This document shows positions 39,473-48,126 of a stretch of DNA of 64,000 bases, one piece after another. The DNA is from an uncultured Peptococcaceae bacterium. Its GTDB lineage: Bacteria > Bacillota > Peptococcia > Peptococcales > Peptococcaceae. The stretch lies in NCBI GenBank assembly GCA_900552455.1, contig URZX01000001.1, positions 1 to 64,000 on the forward strand. Direction: 5' to 3'. The notes beneath the pieces were generated by a model. The model was not told the DNA's origin, searched no databases, and saw only the letters and a list, made by a program, of their open reading frames with translations. Position numbers and translations under genes: made by a program. Position 1 is the stretch's first letter. Each line of letters begins with the position of its first letter.

Positions 39473-40354
39473 ATGGAAGCTTCTTATTACAGAAAGCTTG
39501 AAGATGGCGCAGTAGAATGCCAGCTGTGCGCACACCAGTGCGTGATCCAGCCTGGCGAAATGGGAATTTGCAGATGCCGTGTCAACGATAACGGCACCTT
39601 GATCGCCAAAACCTATGGCGAGATCAGCGGTATGACCACCGAAGATCTGATCGAGATGGGTTTTTATTTCTATCCTGACAAGGAGCTCCGCCTGCTCTCG
39701 ATCTCTGCGTACGGCTGCAACATGAATTGCCCGTATTGCATCAACCACCACATCTCTCAGGGCCGCATCCACACCGAGCATCTCGATCCGGAAGAGCTCG
39801 TGCAGCGCTTGCAGAACCTGCATCGTTCCCGCGGCGTCGAGGGTGTGTGCTACACCTTCAACGAACCGCTGATCTGGTTTGAGCACGTGCGTGATTATTC
39901 CAGATATGTGCACGATGCCGGATTTAAGAACGCGCTGGAGACCAACGGCATGATCAATTCCGAAGCCTTTGCGACCTTGCTCGAGACCATGGACATGGTC
40001 AACATCGATTTCAAAGCCTTCGATGCCGACACCTACAGAGAGTATCTCCACGGAGATTATGAAAACGTCCTCGAAAATATCGCCATCCTCGCCAAGAGCG
40101 GCGTGTATTACGAAGTCACCTGCCTGATCGTCGCCGGCGTCAACGACGATCCTGCTCAGTTTGAAGCAGGCATGCAGGCGCTCAAGGAAGCAGCGCCGGA
40201 AGCGCCGGTCAATCTTCTCGCCGTTGTCCCACGTCAGGAGGAAGACGCCGACACCGAACCAAGTCTGGAAAGAATGCACGAGCTGCTCGCCATCGCTGAG
40301 CGCTATTTCCTGCAGGCGCAGATCGTCGACCGCGACAAAGCGCCGCAGTGGTGA
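39473..40354 (+). CDS. Radical SAM enzyme of the AmmeMemoRadiSam/PFL-activase-like group
   Basis: This 293-residue protein has an N-terminal cysteine set (CQLCAHQC at 16-23, then GICRCR at 32-36) and the radical-SAM cluster Cys82-x3-Cys86-x2-Cys89 in AYGCNMNCPYC, followed by TFNEPLIWFEH. It resembles the radical SAM member of AmmeMemoRadiSam systems, but no MEMO1- or AMMECR1-like gene is adjacent, and the usual DPIEKKPL segment is missing. It may be a stand-alone activase. AGAGGAGGTG fixes the start at 39473. The EcsC-family gene follows directly. Confidence 0.82.
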   Translation: MEASYYRKLEDGAVECQLCAHQCVIQPGEMGICRCRVNDNGTLIAKTYGEISGMTTEDLIEMGFYFYPDKELRLLSISAYGCNMNCPYCINHHISQGRIHTEHLDPEELVQRLQNLHRSRGVEGVCYTFNEPLIWFEHVRDYSRYVHDAGFKNALETNGMINSEAFATLLETMDMVNIDFKAFDADTYREYLHGDYENVLENIAILAKSGVYYEVTCLIVAGVNDDPAQFEAGMQALKEAAPEAPVNLLAVVPRQEEDADTEPSLERMHELLAIAERYFLQAQIVDRDKAPQW

Positions 40355-40359
40355 GCGCC

Positions 40360-41208
40360 ATGGCGGATTATAAAGACCGGCTCGTCACCATTAATTACGA
40401 GCTGCGCGACTGCAGAGAAAAAGAAGAGCGTCTGCTTTTTGAGGATCCCTTCTGGAAAAAAGCCATGGCTGCGCGCACCGGCAATCTGCGCGCGAAGATC
40501 GAGGAGAAGATCCCAGAAAAGCTTGAAGAAACTCTGAACACCGCGTTCAACGCCGCCTTCAAAATGGTTTTTCAGGAAGGAAAGATCCTCATCAAAAAAA
40601 CCTATGACGCCGACGCGCTCAAGAGCGAATACGCGCAAAAGCGTGTCGGCGTGCAGACCCAGGGCGATCGTTCGCTGATCAAACGGCTGCGCAAGCCGAG
40701 CGAAAAGCGCTATCTCAAATCCCTCGGCGTTGCGACCACAGAAGGCATCGGCCTGGGACTCCTCGGCATCGGTCTGCCGGATATCCCCATCCTCATCGGC
40801 AACATGATCCGCACCTGCACCGTCTCCGCGCAGAGCCACGGCCTCAACACCGATCGCACAGACGAGCAGGTGTACATGCTGCGGCTCATCCGTCTTGCAG
40901 CCATGCCGACCGACGAACGCCGCGCCGCCAATCGCCAGCTCGATGCGCTGGGAGAAGCCATCGATGCAGGGATTGAAGCCCATTTTGATCTCGAGGAAGA
41001 AATGCGGCTGACCTCTGAACGCCTTTCCATGACGCTGCTCTTCAGCCGTTTTGTCATGGGGCTGCCAGTCGTCGGCGTCGCTGGCGGGCTTTACAATCCC
41101 GTCATCGTTTCTCAGCTGCATCAGCTTGCCGAAGTGAAATACGAAGCCCGTTTGCTCAAGCGTGTCAAGGCGGATCTCGTCCGCCAGCATCATAACGAAA
41201 ATCATTAA
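40360..41208 (+). CDS. EcsC family protein
   Basis: This 282-residue protein matches EcsC: a helical N terminus, GVATTEGIGLGLLGIGLPDIPILIGNMIRTC (about 125-155) and a hydrophobic glycine-rich stretch near 230-255 (VMGLPVVGVAGG). The molecular role is unknown; in Bacillus the name comes from the ecsABC locus, but no EcsAB transporter is here. The ATG at 40360 is used; a GTG at 40348 overlapping the radical SAM stop is the alternative. The tight junction suggests co-expression with the radical SAM gene. Confidence 0.78.
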   Translation: MADYKDRLVTINYELRDCREKEERLLFEDPFWKKAMAARTGNLRAKIEEKIPEKLEETLNTAFNAAFKMVFQEGKILIKKTYDADALKSEYAQKRVGVQTQGDRSLIKRLRKPSEKRYLKSLGVATTEGIGLGLLGIGLPDIPILIGNMIRTCTVSAQSHGLNTDRTDEQVYMLRLIRLAAMPTDERRAANRQLDALGEAIDAGIEAHFDLEEEMRLTSERLSMTLLFSRFVMGLPVVGVAGGLYNPVIVSQLHQLAEVKYEARLLKRVKADLVRQHHNENH

Positions 41209-41223
41209 AGGAGAAATGAATCA

Positions 41224-42171
41224 ATGAAAAAACTCGTTGTTTTGGAACCACTCAGCGTACCAGATGACGTGCTCGAAGGCATGTTCCAGGAAAAACTCGG
41301 CGGCCAGGTCGAATGGACCCTTTACGACAAGCGCGCCACCTCTGACGAAGAAATGATCGAACGCGCCAAGGACGCAGAGATCGTTGTCATCGCCAACCAG
41401 CCAATGAGCGCCAATGTCATGGAGCATCTCGACAAGATCGAATGCCTCGCCGTCGCCTTCACCGGCTTTGACCACATCCCAATGGATGTCTGCAAGGCCA
41501 AAGGCGTCACCGTTTGCAACGCCAGCGGTTATTCCAACGAAGCCGTCACCGATCTCGTTTTCGGCATGACCATCACCCTCCTGCGCAATATCCGCGAGTG
41601 CGACAAGGTTGTGCGTGAAGGCGGCACCATGGCCGGTCTCGTCGGTCAGGAGCTTTCCGCCCTCAAATTTGGCGTCGTTGGCTGCGGCCACATCGCACAG
41701 CAGGTGCTCAAGGTTGCGCAGGCTTTCGGTTGCGACTGCTACGCTTACAACCGCACGCCAAAGGAAGTGGAAGGCGTCACCTTTGTTGATCTCGACACGC
41801 TGATGTCCACCTGCGACGTCGTCAGTGTTCATCTCGCCATGAACGACCAGACCCGCGGCTTCGTCGGCAAAAAACAGATCGACGAAATGAAACCAACTGC
41901 CATCCTCATCAACTGTGCCCGCGGTCCAATCGTCGATATCGACGCCCTCGCAGCAGCACTCAATGAAGGACGTCTTGGCGGCGCAGGCATCGATGTGTTC
42001 TACACCGAGCCACCACTCGAGGCTGGTCACCCACTTTTCACCACGCCACACACCCTGCTCACCCCACACGTCGCATTTGCGACCGATGAAGCATTTGTGA
42101 AGCGCGCACACATCGTCACCGACAACATCGCCGCCTTCTTGTCCGGCGCTCCAACGAACGTTGTTGGCTAA
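41224..42171 (+). CDS. D-2-hydroxyacid dehydrogenase (NAD-dependent)
   Basis: This 315-residue protein has the D-2-hydroxyacid dehydrogenase fold: NAD motif GVVGCGHIAQQVLKVA (about 150-165), catalytic Arg in INCARGPIVD, Glu in DVFYTEPPLE and His in LLTPHVAFAT. It reduces a 2-keto acid to the D-hydroxy acid, or the reverse. The group includes lactate, glycerate and hydroxyisocaproate dehydrogenases, and the substrate is not decidable. It starts 15 bases after the EcsC-family gene with AAAGGAGAA, ending a three-gene run before a terminator. Confidence 0.9.
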   Translation: MKKLVVLEPLSVPDDVLEGMFQEKLGGQVEWTLYDKRATSDEEMIERAKDAEIVVIANQPMSANVMEHLDKIECLAVAFTGFDHIPMDVCKAKGVTVCNASGYSNEAVTDLVFGMTITLLRNIRECDKVVREGGTMAGLVGQELSALKFGVVGCGHIAQQVLKVAQAFGCDCYAYNRTPKEVEGVTFVDLDTLMSTCDVVSVHLAMNDQTRGFVGKKQIDEMKPTAILINCARGPIVDIDALAAALNEGRLGGAGIDVFYTEPPLEAGHPLFTTPHTLLTPHVAFATDEAFVKRAHIVTDNIAAFLSGAPTNVVG

Positions 42172-42225
42172 TACAAACGGATAGATGATAAATTTCTCTT
42201 GAAAGATCAATAAAAAATACTGATA

Positions 42226-42257
42226 AAACGGTCCTCCTGAAAGGGAGGGCCGTTTTT
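42226..42257 (+). terminator. Intrinsic terminator before the dcw cluster
   Basis: AAACGGTCCTCC and GGAGGGCCGTTT pair (one G-T) around TGAAAG and are followed by TTTT. Confidence 0.92.
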
Positions 42258-42318
42258 TGTGCTTAATTGGGGAAACAGCGCCATTTTTAAGCGCTGGTTA
42301 AGCCGCGCCGGGCCTAAG

Positions 42319-42348
42319 TTGGGGTAGAATTTCCTTGGATTTTAGTGT
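42319..42348 (+). promoter_or_regulatory. Candidate promoter of the dcw cluster
   Basis: TTGGGG is followed after 18 bases by TAGTGT. It is weak by consensus, but correctly placed just before the MraZ boxes. Confidence 0.4.
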
Positions 42349-42352
42349 AAAG

Positions 42353-42387
42353 TGGAGGAGTAAGGGACAAAATGGGACGATTTGGTA
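42353..42387 (+). promoter_or_regulatory. MraZ-binding repeats
   Basis: Four G-rich pentamers are spaced exactly 10 bases apart: TGGAG (42353), AGGGA (42363), TGGGA (42373) and TGGTA (42383). MraZ proteins bind TGGGN repeats separated by five bases upstream of their own gene. Two of the four depart from the consensus. Confidence 0.7.
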
Positions 42388-42405
42388 GAAAGGAGTGAGT
42401 CTGCT

Positions 42406-42831
42406 ATGTTTTTAGGAGAATATAAACATTCAATTGACAATAAATGCCGACTCACGATCCCTGCCAAATTCCGTGAAGAGCTCGATAACCGATGCGTTAT
42501 CGCAAAGGGGCTTGACGGATGTCTCACCGTATACCCATTGGATGAATGGGCGCTCGTATGTGAAAAAATCGACGCAAAACCATCCAGTGACCCGAAGGTG
42601 CGCAGATTTAAGCGCCTGTTTTACGCCAGTGCCAGCGTCGAGGACCTCGACAAGCAAGGTCGTCTGTCGATCCCGCCGACGCTCATGGACCATGCAGCGA
42701 TCGTGAAGGACGTTTACATCGTTGGCGAATCCAATACGTTCGAGCTCTGGAGTGCCGAACGTTGGATCGACCAGCAAGCTGTGGATGATGGAGAGTCCTT
42801 CGAAGAGCTTGCAGGATTCCTTGGCATTTAA
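42406..42831 (+). CDS. mraZ: Transcriptional regulator MraZ
   Basis: This 141-residue protein has two SpoVT/AbrB-like repeats: MFLGEYKHSIDNKCRLTIPAKF at the N terminus and ASVEDLDKQGRLSIPPTL in the middle. MraZ forms a ring that binds the repeats upstream and represses the division cluster. The start at 42406 follows AAAGGAGTG. It is the first gene of the dcw run. Confidence 0.95.
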   Translation: MFLGEYKHSIDNKCRLTIPAKFREELDNRCVIAKGLDGCLTVYPLDEWALVCEKIDAKPSSDPKVRRFKRLFYASASVEDLDKQGRLSIPPTLMDHAAIVKDVYIVGESNTFELWSAERWIDQQAVDDGESFEELAGFLGI

Positions 42832-42844
42832 GGAGGGCTCACAG

Positions 42845-43804
42845 ATGGAATTTCAACACATACCGGTGCTGTATGAAGAAGTGCTCCATGGCCTCGCTCT
42901 CAAGGAGGGCGGCACCTATGTCGACGGGACGGTCGGCGGTGGTGGCCATGCCAGCGGGATTCTCAGTGCCATCGGTGCAAATGGCCGATTACTCGCCATC
43001 GACCAGGACACGGGCGCCCTGGCGGCTGCGAAGGAGCGGCTCGCACCTTATGACGGACAAGTCACATTCTTTCACGCGAATTTTGTGGAGATGCCATCCA
43101 TCATTGACGCATACGCGCCAGAGGGCGTGGATGGTATCCTCATTGATATTGGCGTATCTTCCCCACAGATTGACAACGCACAGCGCGGCTTCAGCTATAT
43201 GCATGACGCGCCTCTTGATATGAGAATGAATACGGAAGCGGATTTTTCTGCGTATGATCTCGTTAATTCCTACGATGAGGACGCTCTGGAACGCGTCCTG
43301 CGCGAATTTGGCGAAGAAAAATGGTCTCGCCGCATCGCCAGGATCATCGTAGAACGCCGGCAGATCGCGCCGATCGCCACGACTTTTCAGCTCGTGGATT
43401 GTATTGAACGCGCCATCCCAAAGGGCGCGCGCGAAAAAGGCTCCCATGTAGCAAAACGCAGTTTTCAGGCGATCCGTATCGAAGTCAATCATGAGCTCGA
43501 TGTGCTGGAAAATGTCCTCGATCAGGCTGTTGAAAGACTCAAGATCGGTGGCCGAATGGCTGTCATCACCTTTCATTCCCTGGAAGACCGCATCGTAAAG
43601 CAGCATTTCAAATATCTGGCGAGCGATTGTGTTTGTCCACCGGAGCTGCCAATCTGTCAGTGCGACAAGATGGCGACGGTGAAGATCATCACCCGCAAAC
43701 CGATCGTTGCATCCAAAGAGGAGCTGGCGCAAAACTCTCGCGCAGGGAGCGCCAAGCTTCGCATCGTAGAAAAAATCCCTGCGACAAAACGAAGAAAATA
43801 CTAG
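42845..43804 (+). CDS. rsmH: 16S rRNA m4C1402 methyltransferase
   Basis: RsmH (MraW) methylates N4 of C1402 in 16S rRNA. The 319-residue protein has HIPVLYEEVL, the SAM-binding GTVGGGGHAS near residue 30, the insertion domain (about 100-215), KRSFQAIRIEVNHEL and VITFHSLEDRIVK. Length and motifs are standard. GGAGGGCTCACAG precedes the start, 13 bases after mraZ. Confidence 0.95.
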   Translation: MEFQHIPVLYEEVLHGLALKEGGTYVDGTVGGGGHASGILSAIGANGRLLAIDQDTGALAAAKERLAPYDGQVTFFHANFVEMPSIIDAYAPEGVDGILIDIGVSSPQIDNAQRGFSYMHDAPLDMRMNTEADFSAYDLVNSYDEDALERVLREFGEEKWSRRIARIIVERRQIAPIATTFQLVDCIERAIPKGAREKGSHVAKRSFQAIRIEVNHELDVLENVLDQAVERLKIGGRMAVITFHSLEDRIVKQHFKYLASDCVCPPELPICQCDKMATVKIITRKPIVASKEELAQNSRAGSAKLRIVEKIPATKRRKY

Positions 43805-43826
43805 CAGATTTCTGGGGATGATAACC

Positions 43827-44276
43827 ATGGGAGCAGCAAAAAAACACGTATCATATGATACCTATCCGGACTCGGATGAACATAAAAACAGGGCGGCGAA
43901 TATCATGTTGAGCACGAACTCGAAGCGGATGGTCGCGAAAAAACAAAATGAGCGCGTTCTACGCAGAAAATTTGAAAAGAAAAAACCGCGCCTGACGCTA
44001 TTTCGTGCGCTTGTGATCGCATTTATCTTAGGAATTCTCTGCGTTGGGCAGTATGGCATCATTCAGGATATGGGCCTGAAGATCAACGAAAGCCAGCAGA
44101 CGCTCGATGACATCAATGCGACGAATGAAGCACTCAAGCAGCAGAGCGCTGCGCTGGGCAACCGCAACGTTGTGCGGGAAAAAGCGCAGGAGCAGCTTGG
44201 CATGCAGGAAGCAGAAAATGTCATCGTTTACACGCCGACAAATCCACAGGCTACCCAGTCTGCCAACGCGCAATAA
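43827..44276 (+). CDS. ftsL: Cell division protein FtsL-like
   Basis: This 149-residue bitopic protein has a basic cytoplasmic N terminus (about 65 residues, many Lys/Arg), one membrane segment (about 66-84, RALVIAFILGILCVGQYG) and a short extracytoplasmic coiled coil (about 88-125) ending in a flexible tail. Sequence conservation in FtsL is poor, so position between rsmH and ftsI decides the name. FtsL links FtsQ/DivIB and DivIC to the septal synthase. The ATG at 43827 suits the GGGG site better than the one at 43818. Confidence 0.82.
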   Translation: MGAAKKHVSYDTYPDSDEHKNRAANIMLSTNSKRMVAKKQNERVLRRKFEKKKPRLTLFRALVIAFILGILCVGQYGIIQDMGLKINESQQTLDDINATNEALKQQSAALGNRNVVREKAQEQLGMQEAENVIVYTPTNPQATQSANAQ

Positions 44277-44291
44277 GGAGTTGAATGACCC

Positions 44292-46586
44292 TTGGAGCCC
44301 CATAAAACCCGTATACCATTTATCATTGTTTTCGCCGTATCTTTATTGGCGATCATTATTTCTCTGAAATTATTCTATGTCCAGGTTCTGGCCAGTGAAA
44401 AATACAGCGACGATGCGATCAACAATCGCCTGCAAAACGTCGAGGTCACGCCGAACCGCGGGATTATTTACGACCGCAACAACGAAGCGCTGGCGATCAG
44501 CGTGGAAAAAATGTCGGTCTATATCACGCCTTCTGTGATCCGTGAATCTGAAAGCCGCGATGAGATCGTGAAGGACATCTGCGATTGCCTGCACATGACA
44601 AAGTCTGCGGTCAATAAGATCATCGATGGTAGCTCCAGCGACTTTGCCTGGCTGAAACGCCAGTGCGAAAAGGAGGACGCCGAAAAGCTCCAGGAAAAAG
44701 ATTATCTGGGCATCGGCTTTACAACAGAATACGCGCGTGAATATCCAAACAACGAGGAGGCCTGCCATGTGCTCGGCTTCTGTGGTCTGGACAACCAGGG
44801 CCTCGGCGGCGCTGAGCTGCAGTTCGACGATATTCTCTCCGGCACACCGGGGCGTCTCGTCGTTGAATTTGACAAATACGGCAACGCCATTCCTCAGTCC
44901 ATCCAGGAATCCATCCCGGCTTCTCAGGGACAGAACGTGCATCTGACGATCGACTCTACGGTTCAGTATTATGTTGAGTCGGCGCTGGCTGCGGCGCAGG
45001 AAGAATACGACGCCAAAGCCATGACTTCCATCGTGATGGATGTGAACACTGGTGAGATCCTGGCGATGGCCAATATCCCGGATTTTGATCCAAACACCTA
45101 CGGCGATTTTGAGCCGGAAACCTGGACAAATCTGGCGATCAGCAAGCTCTACGAGCCAGGCTCGACGTTCAAGAGCGTGTCCACCTCGATGTATCTCGAG
45201 GACGACATTGTTGAGCCGGACACCCAGCTTTACTGCCCAGGATATGTGATGATCGACGGCCACCGTTTCCAGGACTGGGATTATCCTGCCGGCGACGGTC
45301 TGCAGACGATGAAGCACGCTGTGGAACAATCCTGCAACGTGGCGCAGGCGGAATGTGTGTCGAAGCTCGGCTTTGATCGCTTCTACGATTATCTCAACGG
45401 TTTCGGCATGACAGCTGCGACTGGTGTGGATCTTCCTTCTGAATCCTCCCCGCTCCTGATCGATAAGGATGCAGCCGTCGATATCGACCTGGCATCTTCT
45501 GCGATCGGCCAGGGCAATGCATACACCGCGCTGCAGGTTATCCGCGCGTTCTGTGCCGTCGTCAACGGCGGTTATCTGCTTCAGCCGCAGATCGTCAGCG
45601 AGATCACCGACAGCAGCGGCAACGTCGTTGAAAAGACTGAGACGGAAGTGATCCGTCAGGTCATCAGCGAGGAAACCTCCGCAGAAATGCGCGACATCCT
45701 TGAAGGCGTCGTCGAAGAAGGCCTCGGCAGCCCAGCGGCTGTTGAAGGCTATCGCGTCGGCGGCAAGACCGGTACTGCTGAAATCGCGCAGAGCGGCAGC
45801 TACGCAGAAGACAACTACATCCTCAGCTTCATGGGCTTCGCGCCTGCTGACGAGCCGCAGTACGCCTGCATCGCCATCGTCGACAGCCCGGCTGGCGGCG
45901 GGAACAGTGAGATCGCCAGTACGATCTTCTCCGAGATCATGGGGAACATCATGAACTACTACCAGATCCCACAGACCGAAGCGCCAAGCGCAGAAAATGA
46001 AAACATCACCGAAGCGGAAGCTGGTGAAACTGTGACCATTCCGGATATCGACCTGCCGATGAATACTGAACAGGCCCGTGCCATCATGGCAGAAGCAGGG
46101 CTTCAGGTGAGCGATGTCACCTCCGGTGATGAGCTCGTCGCCTGTCTGCCTGCCAGCGGCACAAAAGTTGCAGCAGGCTCTACTGTTGAATTTTACAGCG
46201 TATCGTCAGGCAGCGAGTCGGTGGTCCTGCCATCCTTTGAAGGGAAGACCATCAAGGATGTGGACATCATTCTGAATGGCTTCGGCCTTCAGTCCAATCT
46301 TTCCGGCAGCGGTCTGGCGTATCGTCAGCAGCCGGCAGCCGGCACGGCAGTGAATCTGGGCAGCGAGGTCAAGGTGTGGTTCGCAGGAACGAGCGAGCGC
46401 GCCAGCATCCAGAAAGCGACAGAGGAGCTGCAGGAAAAAGAACAGAACGCACGTGCTTCGCAAAGTAACACAGAAAATAACGGTGATTCATCAACAAGCG
46501 GCAGCGGCCAGTCGTCGCAGTCCTCGCGGTCATCAAAAGATGACACCTCAGATGATTCTACGCGAGAGAACAACGAGGACAACTGA
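44292..46586 (+). CDS. ftsI: Septal penicillin-binding protein with PASTA domains (FtsI/SpoVD type)
   Basis: This 764-residue class B transpeptidase cross-links septal peptidoglycan. It has an N-terminal anchor (about 8-28), a dimerisation domain (50-230) and transpeptidase motifs SxxK at Ser291-Lys294 (GSTFK), SxN at 347-349 (SCN) and KTGT at 492-495. Two PASTA domains follow (about 577-640 and 640-700), then a Ser/Asn/Asp-rich tail. The only in-frame start near the AAGGAG site is TTG at 44292, which is unusual. It might act in vegetative division or, as SpoVD, in sporulation; its place in the cluster favours division. Confidence 0.93.
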   Translation: MEPHKTRIPFIIVFAVSLLAIIISLKLFYVQVLASEKYSDDAINNRLQNVEVTPNRGIIYDRNNEALAISVEKMSVYITPSVIRESESRDEIVKDICDCLHMTKSAVNKIIDGSSSDFAWLKRQCEKEDAEKLQEKDYLGIGFTTEYAREYPNNEEACHVLGFCGLDNQGLGGAELQFDDILSGTPGRLVVEFDKYGNAIPQSIQESIPASQGQNVHLTIDSTVQYYVESALAAAQEEYDAKAMTSIVMDVNTGEILAMANIPDFDPNTYGDFEPETWTNLAISKLYEPGSTFKSVSTSMYLEDDIVEPDTQLYCPGYVMIDGHRFQDWDYPAGDGLQTMKHAVEQSCNVAQAECVSKLGFDRFYDYLNGFGMTAATGVDLPSESSPLLIDKDAAVDIDLASSAIGQGNAYTALQVIRAFCAVVNGGYLLQPQIVSEITDSSGNVVEKTETEVIRQVISEETSAEMRDILEGVVEEGLGSPAAVEGYRVGGKTGTAEIAQSGSYAEDNYILSFMGFAPADEPQYACIAIVDSPAGGGNSEIASTIFSEIMGNIMNYYQIPQTEAPSAENENITEAEAGETVTIPDIDLPMNTEQARAIMAEAGLQVSDVTSGDELVACLPASGTKVAAGSTVEFYSVSSGSESVVLPSFEGKTIKDVDIILNGFGLQSNLSGSGLAYRQQPAAGTAVNLGSEVKVWFAGTSERASIQKATEELQEKEQNARASQSNTENNGDSSTSGSGQSSQSSRSSKDDTSDDSTRENNEDN

Positions 46587-46639
46587 GCGTCTGCACGCTG
46601 TGGATTTTGACACATCACTGATTACTTCATAGCTTAGAG

Positions 46640-46670
46640 AAGCCGGAGAGTGCTTAGGCATTTCCGGCTT
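46640..46670 (+). repeat. Hairpin between ftsI and murF
   Basis: AAGCCGGA and TTCCGGCTT pair around a 14-base loop, with no T tract. It lies where murE is normally found and may process or attenuate the transcript. Confidence 0.6.
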
Positions 46671-46695
46671 ACTCGATTTAATGGGGGATAATACC

Positions 46696-48090
46696 ATGTA
46701 TCATATTCCAATCGATCAAATCGCAAAGGAATTGGGCTGCACCTATCAGGGGCCGACGGATGTCTATGTCCAGCGTGTCGTCTTTGACAGCAGAGAGGTG
46801 GCGCAGGGAGATCTGTTCGTCGCCATCCGCGGCCAGCGCGTCGATGGCAATCGTTTTCTCGAGCAGGCCATCGAGGCTGGCGCGGCAGCCGTTGTCTGCG
46901 ACGCGGCTCACGCTTTTTCAAGCGAGCGCGTCGGCTGCGTGACGGCAGAAGATGGTCAGGCGTTTATCCAGGAGCTGGGCAAATGGTGCCGCAGCCGTTT
47001 TGACGGACCAGTGATCGCCATCACCGGCAGCCAGGGAAAGACCAGCACCAAGGATCTGCTCGCGCAGGTCTCGCGCCAGTCGCATGAGGTCGTCGTCACA
47101 AAAGAAAATCAGAACAACGAGCTGGGCATGCCGCTGACGCTGACGCGTCTCGATGAACAGACAGAGATCCTCATCGTTGAAATGGGCATGACAGGATTTG
47201 GCGAGATCGATTTTCTCTGCCAGATCGCCCATCCTACCCACGCCATCATCACCGGCATTGGCCTCGTGCATGCAGAATATCTCGGCAGCCAGCAGGGGAT
47301 TGCCCGCGCCAAGACGGAGCTTTTCCGTTATCTGCCAGAAAACGGCGCGGTGGCACTGCGCGAAAAAGATCGCGCGCTGGTCACGCCGTATCTGGACGAG
47401 TGCAAGGCGAACGTCATCTGGTGCAGCGATGCTGCAGATGGCGGTGCTGTGACGAGTGAAAACGTTGTGCTCGCTGCAGAAAAGAGCAGCTTCGATTGCC
47501 ACATGCCAGACGCCACCTTCCACGTCGAGCTGCCATTCGCCGGTCGTCATTATGTCGATAATGCGCTTTTGGTTACAGCCGTAGCGCGCGCTATTGACAT
47601 TTCTGTATCAGACATTCAAAATGGATTGGGGAGCGCCGTTTCTCTGTCGTCCAGCCGCATGGAAATGCATCCGCTGGCAGAGGATCGTCTCCTGATCAAC
47701 GATTGCTACAACGCCAATCCAGACTCGATGATCGCGACGCTGGATGTGCTCGCCGGCTACAAACCACGGCCAACCATCGCCTGCCTGGGAAATATGTACG
47801 AGCTTGGGCAGTACGAAGTGGAGGGCCACGCCAAAGTTGGCCGTCATCTCGCAGAGCGCGGCATCGACTGGCTCATCTGTCTGGGCACGCTGGCAGAGAT
47901 CATCGGCGAAAACGCCATCGCCTGCGGCATGTCGCCGGCGCGTGTGTTTTATGTGGACACCAACAAGCAGGTGGCGCGCGTGCTCGAGGAATATGCACCG
48001 GCAGAATCGGTGATCCTCGTCAAAGGCAGCAACAGTATGAAAATGGTCGACGTATATCAGACTATATTAAAGGACGAAAGAATGTTATAA
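46696..48090 (+). CDS. murF: UDP-MurNAc-tripeptide:D-Ala-D-Ala ligase
   Basis: MurF adds D-Ala-D-Ala to the UDP-MurNAc-tripeptide. The 464-residue protein has an N-terminal domain (1-100), the ATP loop ITGSQGKTSTKDLL near 115-125, a central ligase domain with ENQNNELGMPLTL and EMGMTGFGEID, and the C-terminal DCYNANPDSM. The ATG at 46696 is preferred because GGGGG lies 8 bases upstream; an ATG at 46681 has no site. MurE, the preceding ligase, is missing from this position. Confidence 0.94.
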   Translation: MYHIPIDQIAKELGCTYQGPTDVYVQRVVFDSREVAQGDLFVAIRGQRVDGNRFLEQAIEAGAAAVVCDAAHAFSSERVGCVTAEDGQAFIQELGKWCRSRFDGPVIAITGSQGKTSTKDLLAQVSRQSHEVVVTKENQNNELGMPLTLTRLDEQTEILIVEMGMTGFGEIDFLCQIAHPTHAIITGIGLVHAEYLGSQQGIARAKTELFRYLPENGAVALREKDRALVTPYLDECKANVIWCSDAADGGAVTSENVVLAAEKSSFDCHMPDATFHVELPFAGRHYVDNALLVTAVARAIDISVSDIQNGLGSAVSLSSSRMEMHPLAEDRLLINDCYNANPDSMIATLDVLAGYKPRPTIACLGNMYELGQYEVEGHAKVGRHLAERGIDWLICLGTLAEIIGENAIACGMSPARVFYVDTNKQVARVLEEYAPAESVILVKGSNSMKMVDVYQTILKDERML

Positions 48091-48126
48091 TAATGAATTG
48101 ACCGATCAGTCAGTGGAGGAATGGTC

